Assembly (NCBI GenBank): GCA_003156695.1
Contig: PMHN01000065.1
Coordinates: forward strand, 6,194-11,596
DNA length: 5,403 nucleotides
Source: Gammaproteobacteria bacterium
GTDB taxonomy: Bacteria > Pseudomonadota > Gammaproteobacteria > Steroidobacterales > Steroidobacteraceae
Reading direction: 5' to 3'
Part shown: piece after piece, positions 1 through 3,921 of the stretch
Position numbering within the stretch: position 1 is the first letter of the stretch
Layout of the letters: each line of letters opens with the position of its first letter
Made by a program: the position numbers and the translations under genes
The notes under the pieces: generated by a model
Told to the model about the DNA's origin: nothing
The model's input: the letters and a program-made list of their open reading frames with translations, nothing else
The model's database searches: none

Positions 1-516
1 GCGCACACGGAAGACTTCGCGGTCGATCCTGAGCGCCTGTGCGTGGCCGGCGATTCGGCCGGCGCGACCCTCGCCGCGGTGGTGTGTCAAAGAGCGGCCG
101 GCAGCGGGCTGCATCTGGCGCTGCAGTTGCTCTTGTGCCCGATCCTGGATCATGCGGGGGTGACGCCTTCACGGCGCGCCTTCGACGCGGGGTACCTGGT
201 GGATGCGGCCACGCTCGCGCACGACCTCAGACACTACCTCGGAGCGGCGGGCGATGTGCACGATCCGCGCGTCTCGCCTTTGCGTTGTGCCGGGCTGCGC
301 GGGCTGCCGCCGACCTGCATCCATACCGCTGAATTTGATCCGCTGCGCGATGAGGGCCGGGACTACGCGGCAGCTCTGCAAGGCGCGGGCGTTACGACGC
401 TATATCGCTGTCACTTAGGTATGATCCACCTGTTCTACGGTATGGGGGTCGTCATTCCGTACGCGGCGGTCGCGTATCGGGAGATGGGCGCCGATATTCG
501 TTCGCTGCTGAGTTGA
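1..516 (+). CDS. alpha/beta hydrolase of the HSL (hormone-sensitive lipase-like) family, 5'-truncated by the window edge
   Basis: An open frame runs from base 1 to the TGA at 514-516, giving 171 visible residues. The family normally has about 300-320 residues, so roughly the first 140, including the HGGG oxyanion-hole motif, lie outside the window. The catalytic triad can be read. The nucleophile is in GDSAG (Ser codon 55-57), the acid is in EFDPLRDEG (Asp codon 337-339), and the base is in GMIHLF (His codon 427-429). These are the HSL/family IV spacings and contexts. Such enzymes hydrolyse short- or medium-chain carboxyl esters in the cytoplasm, and the true substrate cannot be told from sequence. 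It is followed 14 nt later by an NTF2-like gene and then an acyl carrier protein, so an acyl ester or thioester substrate is plausible (inference). The internal GTG at 43 falls inside the catalytic core and is not a real start. Confidence 0.88.
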   Translation, partial: AHTEDFAVDPERLCVAGDSAGATLAAVVCQRAAGSGLHLALQLLLCPILDHAGVTPSRRAFDAGYLVDAATLAHDLRHYLGAAGDVHDPRVSPLRCAGLRGLPPTCIHTAEFDPLRDEGRDYAAALQGAGVTTLYRCHLGMIHLFYGMGVVIPYAAVAYREMGADIRSLLS

Positions 517-519
517 GAC

Positions 520-523
520 GAGG
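520..523 (+). promoter_or_regulatory. ribosome binding site deciding the GTG start of the NTF2-like gene
   Basis: GAGG lies 7 nt before GTG 531. The only longer alternative is a TTG at 513 that overlaps the upstream stop codon and has no Shine-Dalgarno sequence at a usable distance. This favours GTG 531. Confidence 0.6.
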
Positions 524-530
524 TAAGTGC

Positions 531-914
531 GTGACGGATCGCCGCGATACCGAGCAGTTGTTGCGCGAGCTGCACGCGGCACGAGTCGCAGGGCAGCTGC
601 AGAGGCTGTGCGCCGTGTTTGCCGAGGATGCGGCATTCCGCATCGCCGGCACGAGTGAGGGCAAGCCAATTGCGATCGCCGCGACCGGCATCGAGGAAAT
701 CCGGCCGTGGCTCGCGATGCTGGTCAAGACGTTCAGGCTTACCGGGTACGAAGCGTCCCCGAGTGTCATCGAGGGTCATCGGGCAATGATCAACTGGCGC
801 GCCCAGATTCATTCGAAGATCACGGGCGCCGTCGTGTCTACGGAGCTGGTGGACCTGGTCGAGGTGCGTAATGGCCGCATCGGCTCGTATTTCGAGCTGT
901 TCGTGCCGCGTTAG
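531..914 (+). CDS. NTF2/SnoaL-like fold protein
   Basis: This is a 127-residue protein read from GTG 531, preceded by GAGG. It has the layout of the small cone-shaped NTF2/SnoaL-like superfamily: an N-terminal helical part (TEQLLRELHAARVAGQLQRL), then FAEDAAFRIAGTSEG, then a beta-rich C-terminal half with NWRAQIHSKITGAVV and VDLVEVRNGRIGSYFELF. The late pattern of a strand with W and H, TG, then D-V-NGRI is typical of ketosteroid-isomerase-like and SnoaL_2 proteins. The family includes isomerases, cyclases, dehydratases and non-catalytic ligand-binding proteins, so no reaction can be assigned. It sits between the hydrolase and the carrier protein with gaps of 14 and 11 nt, so the three are very likely co-transcribed. 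It could act on an acyl chain held by the carrier protein (inference only). Confidence 0.8.
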   Translation: MTDRRDTEQLLRELHAARVAGQLQRLCAVFAEDAAFRIAGTSEGKPIAIAATGIEEIRPWLAMLVKTFRLTGYEASPSVIEGHRAMINWRAQIHSKITGAVVSTELVDLVEVRNGRIGSYFELFVPR

Positions 915-925
915 GAGTCAGGAAG

Positions 926-1165
926 ATGTCGGTGAGGTCCACGATCACGTCCCTTTTTGAGCAGGTCGCACGCGAGCAGCAACGCACGCTTGCGCCGCTG
1001 TCCGATGATCTGAAGCTCCTGCAGTCGGGGCTGGACTCGTTGAGCTTCGCGCTCATTGTCGCGCGTCTGGAAGATACGCTCGGCTATGACCCGTTCGAGA
1101 CCGCCGAGAGTTTCCCGGTGACTTTCGGCGATTTCGTCAAACTGTACGAGAGCCGCCCCAACTAG
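926..1165 (+). CDS. stand-alone acyl carrier protein (phosphopantetheine-binding)
   Basis: This 79-residue protein starts at ATG 926, with AGGAAG directly upstream and a further AGGAG at 913-917. Its size is normal for a discrete carrier protein. The phosphopantetheine attachment motif is SGLDSLSF, with Ser38 as the serine to be modified. It is followed by the helix II/III pattern ALIVARLEDTLGYDPFETAESFPVTFGDFVKLYE. The YDPFE and FPVTFGDF segments look more like carriers that serve amino- or acyl-activating ligases and PKS/NRPS-like systems than like housekeeping AcpP. No fatty-acid synthesis genes lie nearby, which also argues against AcpP. It is the last gene of the visible hydrolase/NTF2-like operon. 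A FATP-type ligase ends 10 nt downstream on the other strand. Carrier proteins of this kind occur in exosortase/exopolysaccharide loci, but the link here is contextual. Confidence 0.9.
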   Translation: MSVRSTITSLFEQVAREQQRTLAPLSDDLKLLQSGLDSLSFALIVARLEDTLGYDPFETAESFPVTFGDFVKLYESRPN

Positions 1166-1178
1166 TTCATCGGAACTA
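1163..1178. repeat. small inverted repeat holding the stop codons of two convergent genes
   Basis: The arms TAGTTC (1163-1168) and GAACTA (1173-1178) are perfectly complementary around the 4-nt loop ATCG. The left arm begins with the TAG stop of the carrier protein. The right arm ends with CTA, the TAG stop of the ligase on the - strand. There is no T-run on either side, so it is a weak candidate for a bidirectional terminator. Confidence 0.5.
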
Positions 1179-2957
1179 TAGTCGCAGGGTGCCGGCGCGA
1201 ATGTGCTCGTGCAGGGTGGCGTCCATCTTCACATAGGCCGCAGCGCGACGGTCGTCGAAGTAGAGCGGATCGCTCACCTGCGCCGGATCGAACCCCTGTT
1301 GGGCGAGTTCCCGGCTTCTGTGCCTGAATGTTCCGGTCAGCTCGAGCGATGCCACCAGCCGCACGAACAGCGGACGCGCATAGGCAGGCAGCTTCTCCGC
1401 CACATACAGCCGGAAGCCGTCGAGATCGAAGCGTGCATCGATGACTAACGCCACCATGCCGGCGCGACCTTCGTGATGTGGCACGGTCACGCCGTACACG
1501 GCGGCGTCGGTGACTCCGTGAAAGGCGCTGATTACCGACAACACCTCGGTCGTGGAGACGTTTTCTCCCTTCCAGCGGAAGGTGTCGCCGGCGCGATCCA
1601 CGAAGTAAAAAAATCCGTCGCCGTCCTGGCGCATGAGGTCGCCGGTGCGGTACCAGGCGTCACCCTTTTCAAAGACGTCGGCCAGCACTTTCTTTTTCGA
1701 GGCTTGCGCATCGGCGTAGCCCTCGAAGCGTCCGCCGGCCGCGTCGTCGCGGCCGGAGAGCCTGCCGATCGCCTCGCCGACTTCCCCCGGCGTGCAGCGT
1801 TCACACCATCCGGCGGCGTTGCGCAGCGGTGCGCCGCTGTCCGCGTCGACTCTCGCCAGCACGACGGCGGCGCGCTGCGCGAGGAACGCAGGAATTTTCC
1901 CGATTGCGCCGGGGCGGCCTTCGCAGTTGTACAGCGAGAAGCTGCCCTCGGTCGCCGCGTAGTACTCGAGGATCTGCGGGATTCGAAAGCGCGACTGGAA
2001 CTCTTCCCACACATCCGCGCGCAGACCGTTGCCGCAGCACAGGCGCAGCGCGTGCCGGGTTTCCGCTTCCTGGAGCGGACTGGCTGCGAGATAACGGCAC
2101 AGTTCACCGATGTACTGGAACAGCGTGCAGCGCTCGGCAACGACGTCCGCCCAGAAGTCGCTCACCGAGAACCGTTCGCGCAGCACTACCGTGCCGCCGC
2201 CCACGAGTGGCGCGCCCACTGCCACCACGCCGCCGATGCTGTGATACATCGGCAGGCAGTTGTACATGCGGTCCTCCGGGCGGATGGCCATCATGCCGGC
2301 GAACCAGTGCGTCCATTGCACGATACGGTAGTGACTGACGTTGGCGGCCTTCGGTGCGCCGGTCGTTCCTGAGGTGTAGATGCACAGCGCGCGGTCCTCG
2401 AGCGCGGGCACGGCGCACTCCGAGGCGCTCAGGGGCTGCGTCGACTGACGCTCCACCGCGCTCTCCAGGGGCGGCAGCTGGCTGTCGATGCCGCCGTGGA
2501 CCCAGCAGCGCACGCTGTCCGCAAATCCGCCGTGCGCGGATTTCAGGGCTGCTGCCAGCGTTGCCGCAGTGATGAGGTGCCGGGGCGCGGCGGCGCGGAT
2601 GGCGTGCGCAAGGAGCTCCCCGGTCAGATTGGTGTTCAGAAGCGCCACCGTGACGCCGATTCGCGTGAGCCCGAGCCATATCGCCAAGTACTCCGGGCAG
2701 TTCGGCATTAGCAGACACACCGAGTCTCCCGGGGATAATCCCTGGGAAAGACCCCAGCGTGCGTAGCGTGCGACCGATTCGGCGAGCGTGCGGTAGGTGA
2801 GGGTCGAGCCACGCGACTCGAGCGCAGGCGCCGAATCAAATCGTTGCGCCAGCGCCTCGATAATGATGGGAAATATCGCTGCGCGGCCGCGTTCGACGGG
2901 CGCGGTGGCTTCAAGGGCGCGCAGCCACGCTTTCGCCGGTGAACTCACGGCCGCCAT
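1176..2957 (-). CDS. FATP/FadD6-type long-chain acyl-CoA synthetase (AMP-forming), with Arg at the catalytic-lysine position
   Basis: Adenylate-forming enzyme that activates a fatty acid with ATP and transfers it to CoA or a carrier thiol. Residues are counted from the upstream ATG at 3035. The P-loop A3 motif YTSGTTGAPKA is at 220-230. The FATP-specific block LFQYIGELCRYL to CGNGLRADVWEEFQ is at 305-346. The A5 motif YYAATEGS is at 358-365, A7 YRTGDL at 462-467 and A8 RWKGENVSTTEV at 487-498. The A10 segment reads TGTFRHRSREL (567-577), so Arg571 (codon AGG, plus-strand 1323-1325) replaces the lysine expected in TGTFK. I chose the ATG at 2957 (593 aa). The homologous sequence starts around SSPAKAWLRALE, GAAGG lies 4 nt upstream, and the 26 extra residues of the longer form (Cys/Arg-rich) look non-coding, with no ribosome site at 3035. 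ATG 2960 or GTG 2948 are alternatives. The gene is convergent with the carrier-protein operon and divergent from the lipoprotein gene. Product assignment is firm; activity is uncertain because of Arg571. Confidence 0.93.
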   Translation of the reverse strand: MAAVSSPAKAWLRALEATAPVERGRAAIFPIIIEALAQRFDSAPALESRGSTLTYRTLAESVARYARWGLSQGLSPGDSVCLLMPNCPEYLAIWLGLTRIGVTVALLNTNLTGELLAHAIRAAAPRHLITAATLAAALKSAHGGFADSVRCWVHGGIDSQLPPLESAVERQSTQPLSASECAVPALEDRALCIYTSGTTGAPKAANVSHYRIVQWTHWFAGMMAIRPEDRMYNCLPMYHSIGGVVAVGAPLVGGGTVVLRERFSVSDFWADVVAERCTLFQYIGELCRYLAASPLQEAETRHALRLCCGNGLRADVWEEFQSRFRIPQILEYYAATEGSFSLYNCEGRPGAIGKIPAFLAQRAAVVLARVDADSGAPLRNAAGWCERCTPGEVGEAIGRLSGRDDAAGGRFEGYADAQASKKKVLADVFEKGDAWYRTGDLMRQDGDGFFYFVDRAGDTFRWKGENVSTTEVLSVISAFHGVTDAAVYGVTVPHHEGRAGMVALVIDARFDLDGFRLYVAEKLPAYARPLFVRLVASLELTGTFRHRSRELAQQGFDPAQVSDPLYFDDRRAAAYVKMDATLHEHIRAGTLRL

Positions 2958-3019
2958 CATACCTTCAGCTATTTTCAGCCCCCGCGTACGCCGCTCGCAG
3001 TCGCTACACCGGGACGGCG

Positions 3020-3079
3020 TGATGTGACGCGACATGCACCGCTGCGTCGCCGCGCAGCAACATGATGCGACGCGTCATG
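3020..3079. repeat. pair of 17-bp operator-like direct repeats upstream of the ligase
   Basis: TGATGTGACGCGACATG (3020-3036) and TGATGCGACGCGTCATG (3063-3079) match at 15 of 17 positions and are 43 bp apart, close to four helical turns. The second copy, extended to 3061, forms the interrupted palindrome CATGA-n-GCG-n-CGC-n-TCATG. The pair lies about 60-120 nt upstream of the chosen ligase start, where a dimeric repressor or activator could bind two faces-aligned sites. The regulator is unknown. Confidence 0.4.
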
Positions 3080-3111
3080 TGTGCCTGTGCAGTCAATGAC
3101 TTACGTGCGCA

Positions 3112-3129
3112 GTGTGCGTTACAGCACAC
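3112..3129. promoter_or_regulatory. perfect interrupted palindrome GTGTGC-N6-GCACAC, candidate regulator site
   Basis: The 6-bp arms are perfect with a 6-nt spacer, the geometry of a helix-turn-helix dimer site. It is centred about 133 nt upstream of the transcript start predicted from the sigma-54 element, in the range typical for enhancer-binding-protein sites. Its half-site TGTGC differs by one base from the CRP half-site TGTGA. Confidence 0.4.
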
Positions 3130-3136
3130 ACAGTTT

Positions 3137-3152
3137 GTCGGCGCACGCCGAC
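3137..3152. promoter_or_regulatory. perfect palindrome GTCGGCG-CA-CGCCGAC, candidate operator or upstream activator site
   Basis: Two perfect 7-bp arms surround a 2-nt centre. It is centred about 110 nt upstream of the predicted sigma-54 transcript start. No T-run follows and it is not at a gene end, so a terminator role is unlikely. A protein-binding site is the simpler reading. Confidence 0.4.
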
Positions 3153-3227
3153 CCTTAGAGTGTCATAAAGCGCCCGAAGACGACGCCGTTGCTCACAACA
3201 CGATGATGCACAAGGAAAATATTGCGA

Positions 3228-3243
3228 TGGCACAGCGCTTGCT
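3228..3243 (+). promoter_or_regulatory. sigma-54 (RpoN) -24/-12 promoter
   Basis: TGGCAC-AGCGC-TTGCT matches the RpoN consensus TGGCAC-N5-TTGCW at every defined position, including the invariant GG-N10-GC spacing (GG 3229-3230, GC 3241-3242). Transcription would start near 3254, leaving a leader of about 83 nt before the TTG start of the lipoprotein. RpoN promoters need an activating ATPase bound upstream; candidate palindromes lie 110-135 nt upstream. PEP-CTERM/exosortase systems are known to come with a sigma-54-dependent response regulator (PrsR) and its kinase (PrsK), which fits this location. Confidence 0.7.
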
Positions 3244-3323
3244 TCTCTGATTCCCGACCAGCGGCCTCGAGTTTGGTCGCTTGAGTTTCGCGAAGGTGAA
3301 TTTCGGAAACCCGCTTGTGGTGG

Positions 3324-3330
3324 GGAGGAG
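3324..3330 (+). promoter_or_regulatory. strong ribosome binding site supporting a TTG start
   Basis: GGAGGAG ends 6 nt before TTG 3337. No ATG or GTG in the right frame lies close by, and the reading from this TTG gives an immediate, complete lipoprotein signal peptide. This makes the rare start codon credible. Confidence 0.75.
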
Positions 3331-3336
3331 TGCGTT

Positions 3337-3738
3337 TTGCGTCAAATAAAGGCAATAGTTCTGGCGTTGGGGCTGGTGGTTCTGGCCGGATGTAACTTCG
3401 ATTCCGACTCCCCCTCTGGCGTTCCAGGAGTCACCAGTCAATCCAGCACCGGCGGGGGCACCACCACCGGCGCCAGCGCAGGCACTGCACAGCTGGCATG
3501 GCAGATACCAACGGAAAATACCAACGGCACGGCGCTCACGGATCTCTCCGGATATACGATCGTCTACGGCACGAGCGCGGGTGCCCTGGATCACTCGGTG
3601 CAGGTCGCGGACGTCGAGACCACGAGTTATGTCGTGACGGGTCTCAGCCAGGGAACCTGGTACTTCGCCATCCTGTCCAATACTTCGGCGGGCGCGAGCA
3701 GCGCGCTTTCGGACATCGCGAGCACGACCATCTCCTGA
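3337..3738 (+). CDS. fibronectin type III domain lipoprotein
   Basis: This 133-residue protein starts at TTG 3337 behind GGAGGAG. Residues 1-18 form a lipoprotein signal peptide: positive MRQIK, hydrophobic AIVLALGLVVLA, then lipobox LAGC with Cys19 as the lipidated residue. Asn20 at +2 does not match the Asp inner-membrane retention signal, so outer-membrane sorting by Lol is likely. A low-complexity Ser/Gly/Thr linker (about 22-49) precedes a single Fn3 domain (about 50-133). The domain has AQLAWQIPTENTNGTALTDLSGYTIVYGTS, then TSYVVTGLSQGTWYFAILSNTSAGASSALSD, the standard strand pattern with conserved W, Y and the L-x-x-GTWYF motif. No PEP-CTERM sorting signal is present. It has its own predicted RpoN promoter and lies 183 nt before exosortase A, so a surface or matrix-associated role is reasonable. 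The ligand is unknown. Confidence 0.88.
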   Translation: MRQIKAIVLALGLVVLAGCNFDSDSPSGVPGVTSQSSTGGGTTTGASAGTAQLAWQIPTENTNGTALTDLSGYTIVYGTSAGALDHSVQVADVETTSYVVTGLSQGTWYFAILSNTSAGASSALSDIASTTIS

Positions 3739-3755
3739 GGGTCGCTCGCAGGTGA

Positions 3756-3773
3756 GTGTGACGCAGGTCACAC
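3756..3773. promoter_or_regulatory. perfect CRP-family (cAMP receptor protein-type) binding site
   Basis: The sequence at 3757-3772 is TGTGA-CGCAGG-TCACA, matching the CRP/Vfr consensus TGTGA-N6-TCACA at all ten core positions. The symmetry extends one base further on each side (GTGTGAC-N4-GTCACAC, 3756-3773). It lies 17 nt after the lipoprotein stop and about 150 nt before the exosortase ATG. A weak -10-like ACATAG at 3814-3819 would put the site near -61.5 (class I), but this promoter call is tentative. Confidence 0.6.
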
Positions 3774-3869
3774 CGGCGCGCTAAGCTGGGCCGTGCGCGG
3801 CGCCAACCAGCGAACATAGCCGCATGTGGCCGAAGGGCTTGTGGCCACCGTACAAGAACCAGTAAAAAC

Positions 3870-3894
3870 TGCCGGCGAGGATGTGCCGGCGAGG
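3870..3894 (+). repeat. direct repeat TGCCGGCGAGG x2 that can also fold as a GC hairpin
   Basis: TGCCGGCGAGG occurs at 3870-3880 and 3884-3894, 14 nt apart. Since GCCGGC is self-complementary, the two copies (3871-3876 and 3885-3890) can pair into a 6-bp all-GC stem with an 8-nt loop. The stem ends 16 nt before the exosortase ribosome site. It could affect translation or mRNA stability, or be a local duplication. Confidence 0.4.
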
Positions 3895-3906
3895 CGCACG
3901 AGGCGC

Positions 3907-3913
3907 AAGGGGA
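3907..3913 (+). promoter_or_regulatory. ribosome binding site deciding the exosortase start
   Basis: AAGGGGA lies 8 nt before ATG 3922. The in-frame GTG at 3826 has no ribosome site, and the 32 residues it would add are charged and unlike the short N-terminus that precedes the first membrane segment. This supports ATG 3922. Confidence 0.75.
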
Positions 3914-3921
3914 ATTACTCG

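Larger units (their letters stand above)
3036..3336. other. divergent intergenic control region between the acyl-CoA ligase and the Fn3 lipoprotein
   Basis: This stretch of about 300 nt has no convincing gene. A 62-codon frame at 3062-3250 has no ribosome site and a composition unlike a protein. From left to right it holds the second copy of the operator-like repeat (3063-3079), the palindrome GTGTGC-N6-GCACAC (3112-3129), the palindrome GTCGGCG-CA-CGCCGAC (3137-3152), a sigma-54 promoter (3228-3243) and an untranslated leader with a strong ribosome site at 3324-3330. A small stem CGACCA/TGGTCG (3255-3260 and 3274-3279, 13-nt loop) lies at the predicted 5' end of the leader. I do not recognise a riboswitch class in it. 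Confidence 0.6.

Noticed and set aside
1473..2372. 299-codon open frame on the + strand opposite the ligase
   Set aside because: It is the antisense shadow of a strongly conserved ligase in GC-rich DNA. Its translation is rich in Ala/Arg/His/Val without domain patterns, and it has no ribosome site.
2958..3035. Extended N-terminus of the ligase from ATG 3035
   Set aside because: It is a Cys/Arg-rich extension with no ribosome site that overlaps an operator-like repeat. The family-like sequence begins near 2957.
3091..3103. Possible IHF site, AGTCAATGACTTA against WATCAANNNNTTR
   Set aside because: It has one mismatch to a loose consensus and lies upstream of the palindromes, not between enhancer and promoter where IHF usually acts. 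Too weak to annotate.
3062..3250. 62-codon open frame in the divergent gap
   Set aside because: It has no Shine-Dalgarno sequence, reads through the operator-like repeat, both palindromes and the sigma-54 element, and encodes no recognisable protein.
3254..3336. Possible riboswitch (cyclic di-GMP type) in the lipoprotein leader
   Set aside because: Only short stems (6 bp and 5 bp) are visible, and none of the conserved bases of the known cyclic di-GMP riboswitch classes could be recognised.
3782..3787. TAAGCT as a -10 box after the CRP-type site
   Set aside because: It would place the CRP-type site near -29, overlapping the polymerase -35 contact region, which does not fit class I or class II activation. 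No -35 hexamer supports it.
3826..3921. Extended N-terminus of exosortase from GTG 3826
   Set aside because: There is no ribosome site before the GTG, the added residues are charged and unlike the family, and ATG 3922 has AAGGGGA at ideal spacing.
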